Positions 38,811 to 49,791 of a stretch of 64,000 bases of DNA are shown here, one piece after another. Source of the DNA: Candidatus Regiella endosymbiont of Tuberolachnus salignus. GTDB taxonomy: Bacteria > Pseudomonadota > Gammaproteobacteria > Enterobacterales > Enterobacteriaceae. How positions within the stretch are numbered: position 1 is the first letter of the stretch; every line of letters begins with the position of its first letter. The notes under the pieces were generated by a model. It saw only the letters and a program-made list of their open reading frames with translations. It was not told where the DNA came from and did no database searches. Made by a program: the position numbers and the translations under genes. The stretch is from positions 2,311,436 through 2,375,435 of the forward strand of contig NZ_OZ026542.1 in assembly GCF_964020115.1 (NCBI RefSeq), written 5' to 3'.

Positions 38811-39221
38811 TTAATTTAACCTAATTAAATCATTAACTTGATTTATTTTTTCCGGGTGAAAAATGATACTGTTCGCATCGAAACTGAACAATATACGTTT
38901 GAGATCACCTCGGAACCCCATAGCATCAACCACCTTGTTTAACTCAACATGACGGCCTTTGAAAACCCTGTCATTAAGTTCATCATAAGATAATTTTTTA
39001 TCTCGATTTTTATTTAGATACTGAAACAAAGAACAATTTAAAGAGCCTTGACGGAAAGACGTAAGGACAAAACACCCATCAAGGATCACTTGACGGGTGT
39101 TTTCATTATATGAAAGATCATGTTTTTTTAATTGGTTAACATTATTTTTCGCCTCTATGTGGTAAATAACAACAATCAAAAAAAACAGTGACACCGTCAA
39201 AAAAGTTATAAAATAAAACAA
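38811..39221 (-). CDS. membrane-anchored protein with possible winged-helix domain
   Basis: 136 residues. One N-terminal membrane segment (FYFITFLTVSLFFLIVVIYHI, 2-22), then a ~100-residue domain: LFQYLNKNRDKKLSYDELND, VDAMGFRGDLKRILF. The helix order and spacing recall winged-helix DNA-binding domains of fimbrial-locus regulators; two Cys (GCFVL, NCSLF). I do not recognise the family. Lies upstream of, and on the same strand as, the fimbrial operon, so a local regulator is possible. Confidence 0.55.
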   Translation of the reverse strand: MFYFITFLTVSLFFLIVVIYHIEAKNNVNQLKKHDLSYNENTRQVILDGCFVLTSFRQGSLNCSLFQYLNKNRDKKLSYDELNDRVFKGRHVELNKVVDAMGFRGDLKRILFSFDANSIIFHPEKINQVNDLIRLN

Positions 39222-39271
39222 TTACATTACCTCTATCATTTTTTTCAAGCGAAAATAAAGTCAAATCTATT

Positions 39272-39805
39272 TTAGTATTGATTGCCTGTTAGCTTATTCA
39301 TCTCAATCAATAATTTTTGGGTTGTTGCATTTTGATATGTTTCCATTACATCAAAGATATTGCGGATTTTTTCTTCTACGGATAATTTACTATTAAATAC
39401 TTCATCAAAAACAGCAGCAAGAAAGTTATCAAAATCAAAATTATCCTGATACCAATTACCAATGTTTTTAATTGGTGTGTCTAATAAATTAAAATCACGA
39501 ATATGTACCGATGTACAATGTTTCAGTATATTCGTTATCCTTGTCTTTACCTGCTCTTGATCCTCTAAATTATCGGTAAGTAGGATAGAACGTAATACTT
39601 GTAATTTTCCTATAGAATGATACCTGACCATCGCTGGAATATAGGTTACCGTCATTTCCGGCGAGAATTTATTTACGGTAGCTGCTCCCATCGGACGCGC
39701 TGCCAACTCTTCATAATATTTATACCATCCAATCAACCCAATTATACCGTACACCCCAATTACAACTAATTTTAATAAATTCAAGAGAATACCTATTTTT
39801 AGCAA
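39272..39805 (-). CDS. hypothetical protein with N-terminal membrane anchor
   Basis: 177 residues. Hydrophobic segment LLNLLKLVVIGVYGIIGLIGW (8-28) followed by a soluble helical domain (VKTRITNILKHCTSVHIRDF, SVEEKIRNIFDVMETYQNAT). No family recognised. It precedes the membrane-anchored gene at 39221 by 50 bp on the same strand; the two may form an operon. Confidence 0.55.
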   Translation of the reverse strand: MLKIGILLNLLKLVVIGVYGIIGLIGWYKYYEELAARPMGAATVNKFSPEMTVTYIPAMVRYHSIGKLQVLRSILLTDNLEDQEQVKTRITNILKHCTSVHIRDFNLLDTPIKNIGNWYQDNFDFDNFLAAVFDEVFNSKLSVEEKIRNIFDVMETYQNATTQKLLIEMNKLTGNQY

Positions 39806-39893
39806 CAGAATTTAAATTATTTATAATTTTAAATTTTTAAAAACATTCAGTGCAAGTGTGTAAAATACTCCGCAAACAATATTTTTAGGGAAA

Positions 39894-40103
39894 CTAATAA
39901 TAAACATTTTCATGATAATCTATGAGCTTAATATAATCATAATTGATATCAGTAAATGTATAATTAATGCGTAATCGCGATATTCTTTTTTTTAACCAAT
40001 ATATTAACTTATAAAATATGCTTTTCTTTTCATTTTGTGTGACTACTAATATTTTATTTTTTAACGCGCGTTTTTTAGCTCTACTCTGTCTATTGCTCAT
40101 CAT
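39894..40103 (-). CDS. MSNRQSRA-type microprotein, long copy
   Basis: 69 residues: MMSNRQSRAKKRALKNKI, IFYKLIYWLKKRISRLRINY, then an extra tail DYIKLIDYHENVYY not found in the 51-residue copies. Starts in the ATGA overlap with the regulator fragment stop (40100-40103). More diverged than the other copies, yet frame and motif are kept. Confidence 0.6.
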   Translation of the reverse strand: MMSNRQSRAKKRALKNKILVVTQNEKKSIFYKLIYWLKKRISRLRINYTFTDINYDYIKLIDYHENVYY

Positions 40104-40410
40104 GACGCTCTCCTATTTTCAATAAACTGGATGCCAAGCGGAATAAATTCTGGTGGAATATAGCAATCAAATCCGACTTTGTAGCAAAAATTTTTAAACT
40201 CTTGTAAAGAATTAACTTTCGATTTTCTGTATATCCTGCACAGAGCATTGCCTATCGTTCGAGGGGAGCGATGGAGCTTCTTCGCGACTTCTTTAGCATT
40301 CATTGACTGTAATATAAAAAATATGATTCTCAGCTCTAATTTGTTAAATAATTTCATTGGAGGAGCCACCTTTAATCCTGATGGGGTGATTTTGCTCGCA
40401 TACTGTTGGG
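40100..40410 (-). pseudogene. PAS-LuxR regulator, 3' exon remnant
   Basis: From about 40410 the frame reads QQYASKITPSGLKVAPPMKL and then a complete LuxR HTH (ELRIIFFILQSMNAKEVAKK, RSPRTIGNALCRIYRKSKV) and tail IPPEFIPLGIQFIENRRAS. The PAS domain is missing because a group II intron 3' end abuts codon ~130. A free HTH could start at ATG 40369. Confidence 0.75.
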
Positions 40411-40957
40411 TGAGTAGAACTGCCAGATCACTCCAGTCGAACCCTCCTCAGAACCGGACTTGCGGAACTACCGCATCCGGCTCCCGATAGATCAGTGTCC
40501 CCACACCTATTCAGCGAGATTGAAACATTGATCGGGTTTTCCATTTTGTTGGATAACCCCGCATTTTAAGGATTAAATCGAGCTTTTCCCATGTCAAGCG
40601 ACGTTGTCCCCCTTTACGGTTAAACCACCTGAAGATGATATGGCGACTTTGGTGTATAAACTGGCCAACCCGTCTTTGATTGTCTGAAATGCCGTGGTAG
40701 TTTACCCAGCCTCTGACAACTCTAATGACGGTGTTTAGGGTTTGCCTTTTATCTGTGACAAGATTCCTCCAAAGAAAGTCTCTTAATCCTTTGAGTTTGG
40801 CTGCGAAACGATCTTTTCGACTGGTAAATTTTAGCCGCCAGTATCCATTTCGCGTTTTCCCCCAATAGCAGGTAAACCCCAGAAAGTTGAACGTCGGTAA
40901 ACGTTTTCCAATCTGGCTGGCTTTTAGTGTAGTGTTCAAGTAAACCCAGACACATTT
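40411..40957 (-). mobile_element. 3' part of a group II intron with maturase fragment
   Basis: The frame to 40511 encodes the C-terminus of a group II intron reverse transcriptase/maturase (FNFLGFTCYWGKTRNGYWRL, RVVRGWVNYHGISDN, FNRKGGQRRLTW). After it, on the minus strand, lies a domain V-like hairpin starting GAGCCGGATGCGG and ending AAGTCCGGTTC (about 40445-40485), then the 3' end joining the regulator gene at about 40410. The 5' part is removed by the IS3-family element. Confidence 0.8.
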
Positions 40958-41476
40958 TTAAGACAAATTGACTACAGGTATAAGCTCAAATTCCATGGGT
41001 GAAAAATAAGCGAGTAGACTATGTGGTCTTCTACTATTGTAATAGGCTAAATAATCCAGCCCCCCTAACTTGGCATCATTACGGGTTTTAAGTATTTCAT
41101 AATTCAAGTATTCATATTTCAAGCTCCGAAAAAAACGTTCTGTTGGTGCGTTATGCCAACCTTGCCCTTTACCACTCATACTGGCTTGCACACCCATCAC
41201 TTGCAAATGGGCACGATACTGATGGCGGGTATATTGGCTGCCTCTATCTGAGTGATGGAGCAACCCTTTTGGAGGTTTTCTGCGCCAGTAAGCCATCTGG
41301 AGAGCTTGTACACACAGTGCTGTCTTCATGTGGGCTGCCATTGCCCAACCGATTATTTGGCGCGAGTATAAGTCCATCACCACCGCTAAATACATCCAGC
41401 CTTCATAAGTCCAAACATAGGTGATATCCGTTGTCCATACCTCCTCTCTCTGAGTAACGGTAAATTCCCGCGCCAA
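40958..41476 (-). pseudogene. IS3-family OrfB transposase, C-terminal part
   Basis: 172 residues of the integrase core: EVWTTDITYVWTYEGWMYLA (first Asp), GLLHHSDRGSQYTRHQY (second Asp) and NAPTERFFRSLKYEYL (Glu), so the DDE triad is present, but the N-terminal ~100 residues are in another frame. Non-functional as it stands. Confidence 0.8.
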
Positions 41477-41935
41477 CAGGTTGGGTACGATAGAATGATT
41501 ATGAGCGCTGTCCGTTGTTATCTTATGGCGTTTTGGATAACGGGCAAAGGTAGGTTTCTTTTGCTCACGAATAAACTGAAATCTTATCCGTTTTCTTTCG
41601 CAAAGAAGACCGCCGCTTTTTTTTATATTTCACGCTCCATTAACAAATTATTGCGCTCTTTGCGCAGACGAAGTAATTCTTCACGCTCGGCCAAACTAAG
41701 ACTCACCTGTTCAGAGCCTACCGGGGAAACTCCCCCCTTTCAGCCTTGACCCAGCTTTTTATCGCTCTTAATGAAACCCCTAAACTCTCTGACGCTTGTT
41801 TGCACGTATACGCTTTTTACAGGACTCACTTTGCTGCGTCTTGTTTAAACTCCAGCGTAAATGTCAATGGCTTCTTTTTACTTTTCATTTTATACACCTC
41901 TGATTTGCAGTTTATTACAGCTCTTCAAAAGTGGC
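40958..41935 (-). mobile_element. decayed IS3-family element
   Basis: OrfA (about 41890-41640) reads MKSKKKPLTFTLEFKQDAAK, KQASESLGVSLRAIKSWVKA but contains several stops. OrfB has lost one T near 41575 (frameshift after AVFFAKENG). Limits are approximate; I could not pair the ends with confidence. Confidence 0.65.
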
Positions 41936-41954
41936 CGGAAACATTAGACCATTA

Positions 41955-42137
<183 letters not shown>

Positions 42138-42238
42138 TCAATTGTTGGCTTGGCTCAGTTTTGCATTGTTGGTAACACTTTCTCTGCTAAGTGCTAGAGA
42201 GGGGTGTCCATCACATCATTACATCCCTCTGACTATTG

Positions 42239-42538
42239 TCAGATATGGAACACCCGCCCACCTCCTTCAGGAAGTTCGACGGTCAGACTCAACTTTCCGC
42301 CCATAGCTTCAATATAACGTTTCAGCGTCGCTAGTTTAACGTCGTTACCTCGTTGCTCAATTTGAGTTATGGCTGGCTGGCTGACCCCCATCGTTTCAGC
42401 CAGAGATTTTTGTGAAAGCTGCAATTCTTCCCGCATCAACTGGAGTCCAGTTTCCAGAATCATTTCATCCGCCATTTCTTTAATCCGCGCTTGGCTCTCT
42501 GGCGAACGAGCTGCTACAGCATCACGTAATGTCTTCAT
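42239..42538 (-). CDS. higA: HigA-like XRE antitoxin
   Basis: 99 residues. HTH about 45-80: LQLSQKSLAETMGVSQPAITQIEQRGNDVKLATL, then IEAMGGKLSLTVELPEGG, the typical ending of antitoxins paired with Gp49/RelE toxins. Overlaps the toxin by 4 bp. Confidence 0.85.
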   Translation of the reverse strand: MKTLRDAVAARSPESQARIKEMADEMILETGLQLMREELQLSQKSLAETMGVSQPAITQIEQRGNDVKLATLKRYIEAMGGKLSLTVELPEGGGRVFHI

Positions 42539-42891
42539 TTCTGTTCCTCGATCACGGTTAAATGTGCGGTAAATTCTTCATCCGCTACGCGGATCATCGT
42601 ATCGTAAAACCGCTTGTCGTTACTTTTGTCACCGGCGCACAACACGATAGCTTGACGTTTAGGGTCAAAAGCAAAAAACGCGCGTACCGGGCGGCCTGAA
42701 TACTGTACGCGTAGCTCTTTCATGTTTTTGTGCCTGGAGCCTTTCACTGTATCGGCATAGGGACGCGACAGTTTCGAGCCATAAGTTTCAAGGTTGGTTA
42801 GATCGGCTAGTATCTTTTCCTGCATTCCCTCTTCTTGTTCCTGTAGCCAGACGTCAAATCTTGGAGTGAAAATCACTGTCCACAAAATCAA
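42535..42891 (-). CDS. higB: RelE/HigB-like toxin (Gp49 family)
   Basis: 118 residues. FTPRFDVWLQEQEEGMQEKI, LSRPYADTVKGSRHKNMKEL, RVQYSGRPVRAFFAFDPKRQ and VLCAGDKSNDKRFYDTMI are the conserved blocks of this family. Toxin-first order. Intact. Confidence 0.85.
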   Translation of the reverse strand: MILWTVIFTPRFDVWLQEQEEGMQEKILADLTNLETYGSKLSRPYADTVKGSRHKNMKELRVQYSGRPVRAFFAFDPKRQAIVLCAGDKSNDKRFYDTMIRVADEEFTAHLTVIEEQK

Positions 42892-43322
42892 ATCCTCATA
42901 AGGTATAGCTTATATTTTTATAATATAAGTTATAGATTATGTTTTCAACAATTTCGCCACTTTTTAACATAGGTAAGCTTAAAAAAACGACATAAAAGCC
43001 CCATAATAACCGTCTAAAAGCCCCGCAACACCTGACTTTTGGCTAATTTAGGAGTCCAATTGCTCAGTGGTACGGAAGCCCGCGCTAAGCCATTTTCAAG
43101 ATCTTATATACCGTTGAGTGGGCTATGTTTAATTGAGTTCATCCACTGCGCTGGGTATAACCTGCAAAGTTCAGAGAGATTGTGATGTTCCGTAATAGTT
43201 AGCGTATTTCCTGATAAAACAATTGGTGCCAATAGGGTATACTTCTCCTTAACTTTTTCTGCACTTATATACTTTTGTACCGGCGCAGATACACGAGTGC
43301 GCCGGTAAGTTTATCTACCTCA
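42892..43322. other. intergenic, promoter of the TA pair; no gene
   Basis: 431 bp. TATAAGTTATAGATTATG just upstream of the toxin is AT-rich and promoter-like. Nothing else recognised. Confidence 0.35.
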
Positions 43323-43921
43323 TTATTCGTGACTGATACCGCCTTCAAGGTGTCGTATGTGAACGGAGAGGAACCCCAACAAGCAAGCGAGGCCTCCAAC
43401 GCTTCCCATGACAACAAACAGCCATCGTACCCCGATAAGTTCACCCAACGGGGTAGTTAACGCCAATCCGAGCGGAGCACCCAGCCCAAGAAGCATGTTC
43501 ATCAACGAAAGGACTCGTCCCTGCTGGTGATTAGGAATACTGCTTTGCAGCAGGGTAGTCAGCGGAGCCTCTCCCAAAATAAAGGTCAGACTACTAATCA
43601 TCCAACAGATAGAGGCAATCCCAAAAAGACTGGCAGGCGTGAGCCCCGTCAGCGCTATGGCAAAACACGAGAAAGAAAGGCCCCATAGCATCCAGGAAAT
43701 TTTTTTTCGCGGTGCAAAGAAAGCCACACCGAGCCCGCCAGCTATTATGCCTGCGCCCGCCATGCCTTCAATAAAGGCAACCTCAGGGGCACCACCGCCA
43801 AAATGTGTCTTCACTAGCAAGGGGGCCAGCGTGAAAGCGGGTGAGGTTATCAACATCATAATGCCTATCATCGCGTAGAGGCGTCTTAACCCAGGATGAC
43901 TCCAGACCAGATTGAAGCCTT
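43323..43921 (-). pseudogene. MFS transporter, C-terminal half
   Basis: About 199 codons continuous to the left end of IS21 copy C. Six hydrophobic segments (for example GAGIIAGGLGVAFFAPRKKI with the MFS loop PRKK, NHQQGRVLSLMNMLLGLGAP). The N-terminal six helices are lost. Resembles MefA-like drug efflux proteins in outline; substrate unknown. Confidence 0.75.
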
Positions 43922-44009
43922 TGTCAGCGCTAATGATAAAAGACCGTAAATTGCTAATTTAATTTGTCCACTCAAGCCAGAATGCAGTTTCCTTTGTGGT
44001 GACAAAGCC

Positions 44010-45997
<1,988 letters not shown>

Positions 45998-46053
45998 CAA
46001 AAACTGGACATTTTAAAGTAGCAAAAAGTGGTCAATCTAAAGTAGCGTTGACA

Positions 46054-46132
46054 TCACACAAAACGCAGAAGAAGAAAGTGTTAATAAGAGCACCGCGAGT
46101 AAACGGGGGAATAGGTGTTTTAGGGGTCGCAT
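46054..46132 (-). pseudogene. 5' fragment of the gene after pilN (pilO position)
   Basis: 26 codons, MRPLKHLFPRLLAVLLLTLS then SAFC, a signal-peptide or membrane-anchor start with an AAGGAA ribosome binding site, cut by IS21 copy C. In R64-type operons pilO follows pilN; the identity here cannot be proven from 26 codons. Confidence 0.6.
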
Positions 46133-46148
46133 AATGGCTTTCCTTACA

Positions 46149-47762
46149 TTAAATGAGTGTGGGGGTAATGATAATCAGCAGCAGGCTGTCGTCTTTTTGG
46201 GCTTTGGTGCCACCGCCCAAGCCAAAGAAGGACGCCGATCCCACCCCTTGCTGGTCACTTTTGTGATTCATTTGTTGAAAACCGCTGAGCACCAAGGCCT
46301 GCCCGGAACGCAAAATCACCCGTTGGGTCAGGGTTTTCAATTGTGTTTTCATCAATTCAATGCTGCTGTTACCGCTGGTGAAGGTGCGCCGGGTCGGTTT
46401 ATCGCTGATGTTAATGGAGAATTGCAGCTCAATTTGGCTGGAATGCGGCATGATGTACGGCAATACCGTCATGTTAAAACCCGTCGTCATTGTCGATTTG
46501 GTGATCGAGGTCGATGTACCCACGTTGGCGGTAGTTTCCGTATTCACTTGACTGGCGTAATCCTGCTGGTCACCTATCTGGATGGGTGCCGCCGACATAT
46601 TGGTGGTGGTGCTGGCTTGCTGGGTCACCAATGACACACTGGCTTGTTCAGACAGTGCTTTGATGAAGGTTTTTGAGTTGGCAAATGTGCCGTCCAGAAT
46701 AGACAAGCCTCCCGTCAGCGCAGAAGCCGATGCCTCCGTGAAGGTACTGCCCAGTGACCCCGCCACACGGCCGGCGTTAAATACCGCCTGCCAGTCGATT
46801 CCCATTTGATCCTGCTGGCGTTTTGCCACTGAAAACACTTTCACGTTGAGCACCACTTGACGGGTGAGCTCCTTGTTACGATCATCAATATGCCGTTGCA
46901 CCTCGCCAAGCACCCGGGGGGTATCGGTGACGGTCAGTAACCCTGCGGCCAGAAACAAGCGCCCGGTACCGGGTGTCAACATCGCCTTCACGGTATTCTG
47001 TAAATCGTGGTAGCGTTCTCCTTTCATTTCTGTGGTGGTGATCTGCGAGGTATTCACATCGCCCGACAACCCGCCGCTGCTGCCAGACGCCCCCGATGAT
47101 GTTGTGGTTCCGCTGACCACTTTTGAACTAAAGGCGGTCTTGGAATCGAGAAACATCACCGGGAACGTGCGGGTATCCAGATAAAAAATCGACACCCTCC
47201 CCTGCTCATAACGCCAGAAGAGCCCTAATCGCGTGGTGACATCGTCAAGCAACCCGGCCAGAGAGCCCTGCCAGTAAACGCCCCGCAGGCGATTGGGCCG
47301 GTTCGAGGGCATGTTGGGTCTCTCATTGCCCCCGATGGCCTCCAACGGCACCATACCACTGGCCTCCGGGGCGGGCAGCGCGCCCTGCATTTTTTCGGTT
47401 TTCCCTTGCCCGGCTGAAAATTGCGCATCCGGGGTCACCACTACCACGATACGGCAAGTACGGGTGATGAAGGCACTGACCTCGGCCAATGTCACCTCGC
47501 CAGGACGGGTAAAGGTCACGGCACACCCCGGTAATGGCGCCCGCGTTGGCGTTGTGCTGTTTAGCGGCAGCGGATTGATCCACTGGGTGCTTAACTCTTG
47601 CACCGGTGAGCCTGACGTGATTTGCGTAAATTGCTGTTTTGCGTGGCGGAGCTCCTCATCGGCCTGCTTTTTAATGTGGTTAACGCGATCAAAGCTGGCA
47701 CAACCGACCAGCAGAAGACTGAGTGCGAAGGCTAACGCCGACACAGTGGACATTTTTGGCAT
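46149..47762 (-). CDS. pilN: PilN, outer-membrane secretin lipoprotein of type IVb pilus
   Basis: 537 residues from MPKMSTVSALAFALSLLLVG-C (lipobox LLVGC; start moved 10 codons inward to place the signal peptide). N-terminal domain with WQGSLAGLLDDVTTRLGLFW, Ser/Gly linker about 220-240, then the secretin domain (VNVKVFSV-like VLNVKVFSVAKRQQD, GSLGSTFTEASA, VLSGFQQMNHK) and the C-terminus LLIIITPTLI. Forms the pilus exit ring with PilM/PilL partners, as in R64 thin pili. Confidence 0.9.
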   Translation of the reverse strand: MPKMSTVSALAFALSLLLVGCASFDRVNHIKKQADEELRHAKQQFTQITSGSPVQELSTQWINPLPLNSTTPTRAPLPGCAVTFTRPGEVTLAEVSAFITRTCRIVVVVTPDAQFSAGQGKTEKMQGALPAPEASGMVPLEAIGGNERPNMPSNRPNRLRGVYWQGSLAGLLDDVTTRLGLFWRYEQGRVSIFYLDTRTFPVMFLDSKTAFSSKVVSGTTTSSGASGSSGGLSGDVNTSQITTTEMKGERYHDLQNTVKAMLTPGTGRLFLAAGLLTVTDTPRVLGEVQRHIDDRNKELTRQVVLNVKVFSVAKRQQDQMGIDWQAVFNAGRVAGSLGSTFTEASASALTGGLSILDGTFANSKTFIKALSEQASVSLVTQQASTTTNMSAAPIQIGDQQDYASQVNTETTANVGTSTSITKSTMTTGFNMTVLPYIMPHSSQIELQFSINISDKPTRRTFTSGNSSIELMKTQLKTLTQRVILRSGQALVLSGFQQMNHKSDQQGVGSASFFGLGGGTKAQKDDSLLLIIITPTLI

Positions 47763-47775
47763 GAAAAAAACCCTA

Positions 47776-48210
47776 TCAATTGAGATAGACAAGCGCGGTG
47801 TCAGGAATGACGTTAGGAAGCGTGATGTTTAACTCATCACCCCGGTTATCCACTAAGCGGCGCTGGTGTACCCGTCCTAGCAGCGCCGAATCGCGGGTCT
47901 GGGCTCTCAGTGCACGCATTAACCCCGGTTGGTTAGGTTGGTAGACAAAGACCCGACCCTTTTCAATAACATGTGCCAACGACGGCACAGAGGCGAAACC
48001 CAATTTCGCCTCGCTGATAACACCCCGATTTTGCGGGTTGGCGTACAAATAATCATTAATGGTATTGATGTAATGCACCGTCTGACGGGCGCGCTGCTGG
48101 TTTGCACTGTCAGCCGCTTGCGTGGCCTGATAAGCCCCCCGGTGGTTCATATCGGCAATCATCAAAAAAAGCACTAAAAACATCGACAACAACCAATACC
48201 CCAGACTCAT
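47776..48210 (-). CDS. pilM: PilM, type IVb pilus inner-membrane protein
   Basis: 144 residues. N-terminal membrane segment GYWLLSMFLVLFLMIADMNH followed by a soluble domain ending NITLPNVIPDTALVYLN, matching the PilM family of R64-like systems. Overlaps pilL at its start by one base and the pilN upstream codons. Essential but structurally poorly understood in thin-pilus assembly. Confidence 0.85.
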   Translation of the reverse strand: MSLGYWLLSMFLVLFLMIADMNHRGAYQATQAADSANQQRARQTVHYINTINDYLYANPQNRGVISEAKLGFASVPSLAHVIEKGRVFVYQPNQPGLMRALRAQTRDSALLGRVHQRRLVDNRGDELNITLPNVIPDTALVYLN

Positions 48211-48890
48211 TAGCGCACCGCCTTGTCATCGACTTTCAGCAAGCATTGGGGGGTATTGATACCGGCAAACAAGGGCACGGTGGCCGTGGTATACAAGTGA
48301 AATACGCCGTTTAACGCCTCGCGAAAACTCCCGGGAAAGGATAAAGGGGCATCAATGCGGTAATTGATTTCGGTTGCCCAGACAATATTCCAGGTGGCAT
48401 TCTGCCCATGCGGGCACTTCTGTGCTGCCGCCCACACATACAGCGTATCTTTGAGGGTGGAGCCCCGTTCTGCTCGCCACATTTTTGCCGCCTGAATCGG
48501 TTTTGGTACCGACTTAACGCTACCCTTAACCGCAGGCGTCGTGGCCTTCGTTGAGATGAAGCCGCTCGATACCGTCGTGCGCTTTTCCTTACTGTCCGCT
48601 GTTGCGTTAACGTCCTTGTTAAGCGCCTGCTTCGACACGGTTGCGACCGGCGTGGGGGGTTGCGTGAGGCCTGTTGCTGTCCTCAGCTTGTGCTCCGATA
48701 AACGAGGGCGTATCGCTGTAGCACTAGCCTGTTTTAGCCTCTCTTGCGCCTGGGCAATCCGTTGGCTATGCGTGTGTATTTGGGTCGCCACAAAGTTCAG
48801 GGCATCGTTATCGGCAGGCCGATGATGCCGCGTGCTACTACAGCCACCCAACAACATCGATAAAAATACGAGGGTTGGCATTAATTTCAT
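48210..48890 (-). CDS. pilL: PilL-like lipoprotein with TcpQ domain
   Basis: 226 residues. Lipoprotein signal (MKLMPTLVFLSMLLGGC). Ala/Thr-rich linker (60-130), then the TcpQ/PilL C-terminal domain: WRAERGSTLKDTLYVWAAAQ, FPGSFREALNGVFHLYTTAT. It probably stabilises the PilN secretin. Shorter than R64 PilL (~350), lacking part of the N-terminal region. First of the pil genes; its start lies within the 3' end of the MKTTL gene. Confidence 0.8.
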   Translation of the reverse strand: MKLMPTLVFLSMLLGGCSSTRHHRPADNDALNFVATQIHTHSQRIAQAQERLKQASATAIRPRLSEHKLRTATGLTQPPTPVATVSKQALNKDVNATADSKEKRTTVSSGFISTKATTPAVKGSVKSVPKPIQAAKMWRAERGSTLKDTLYVWAAAQKCPHGQNATWNIVWATEINYRIDAPLSFPGSFREALNGVFHLYTTATVPLFAGINTPQCLLKVDDKAVR

Positions 48891-49161
48891 GAGGGATCAC
48901 TTTCATGTAAAAACAAAGGAGGGAGTAAATCATCATTCTTTTTGGGTGAATTTCGTTAACAATACGGTATTCAGGCAAGCTCGCTTCAACGTGATCCAAC
49001 AAGGTGAACAATGCATCACGCTCTTCCTGACAAAAAACAGGATCCCTGCCGGCCTCTTGATGCAAAGGTAACGTATTCAAATAGCCTGCGAATTTGTCCC
49101 TTAAATCGCGAGGAGTTATGGTGCATAAGCCTCTTTTTTCCGGGGTCAAGGTTGTTTTCAT
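48838..49161 (-). CDS. MKTTL-family small cassette protein, copy 3
   Basis: 107 residues: shared core MKTTLTPEKRGLCTITPRDL, YLNTLPLHQEAGRDPVFCQE, LLDHVEASLPEY, then a unique tail read through into the pilL start region (53-bp overlap). The tail probably results from a lost stop codon or frameshift. Directly upstream of pilLMN, so the cassette may drive the pilus operon. Confidence 0.6.
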   Translation of the reverse strand: MKTTLTPEKRGLCTITPRDLRDKFAGYLNTLPLHQEAGRDPVFCQEERDALFTLLDHVEASLPEYRIVNEIHPKRMMIYSLLCFYMKVIPHEINANPRIFIDVVGWL

Positions 49162-49179
49162 GAGAGTTCCTCCCTTGTA

Positions 49180-49301
49180 TACCCTTCGCCTTTCAAGTTA
49201 CGGCGGCATTGGCTACGGGTGTTCGCCGCATCACGTAGTCTATCTACGCTCATCGGTCTCACCCCCTGGCCGCCTTGCGGTAACTCGAAATTCATTGGGT
49301 A
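49180..49301. mobile_element. 122-bp MITE (TACCC...GGGTA ends)
   Basis: Imperfect inverted ends (TACCCTTCGCCTTTCAAGTT versus TACCCAATGAATTTCGAGTT) flanked by TA on both sides. Cassettes 1 and 2 are the uninterrupted site (GGATACAAGGG or GGATGCAAGGG), which fixes the borders. Similar TATACCCAAT-type repeats are widespread in Enterobacterales genomes. It lies just before the MKTTL ribosome binding site and could alter expression. Confidence 0.75.
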
Positions 49302-49527
49302 TATCCAAACAAATTGATGGCCTGCTTTGTTAAGAAAATTCATTTATGCGCCCACTCGCGTGGACGCATAGTGAATTCACTTTTGCTACTTGGATTGCTG
49401 ATTTATCTCACAAAATCAGTCGTCCTATTCGTCGAATGAACATACTGTACAGACTGTTCCCGCCCCAAGCCCGGCTATCGTTTATCGCCCACCGTCCGGC
49501 TATCCAGTGTGTGCCTGCGTTCTCCAC

Positions 49528-49710
49528 CTACTGGAAGGTACTTTCTCTAAATGCAGGCAATACGAAGCCCTGCGTTAAACGCGAATAAATAATAAAAATG
49601 TCTTCATTTAATAAAACGGCAAGGATTTCCCGTGCAGCGCATGACGGCTTCACGTTAATTATTATTTTAAAAATAAATCCTTCATCCCTTTTATAATCTG
49701 CGAAGCGCAT
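49528..49710 (-). CDS. possible small ORF in cassette leader, copy 3
   Basis: 60 codons, MRFADYKRDEGFIFKI start, homologous to 14157-14342. Same doubts apply: no obvious ribosome binding site. Confidence 0.3.
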   Translation of the reverse strand: MRFADYKRDEGFIFKIIINVKPSCAAREILAVLLNEDIFIIYSRLTQGFVLPAFRESTFQ

Positions 49711-49791
49711 CGCAAATTTTCAGCACTGATTCTTTTTTTCTCTCTTCATCGCGAACAGTGAATAATTTATTTTACCGCCAGGAAAAGTGTT

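Larger units (their letters stand above)
49162..49791 (-). promoter_or_regulatory. conserved cassette leader, copy 3, carrying a MITE
   Basis: Matches 14069-14561 over most of its length. A 122-bp MITE (49180-49301) is inserted between the CAATTTGTTTGGAT block and the ribosome binding site (CAAGGGAGGAAC). The small frame 49710-49528 corresponds to 14157-14342. Confidence 0.55.

Noticed and set aside
46134-46634. 166-codon plus-strand frame antisense to pilN
   Set aside because: pilN has a lipobox, a secretin domain and operon context; the opposite frame has no homology.
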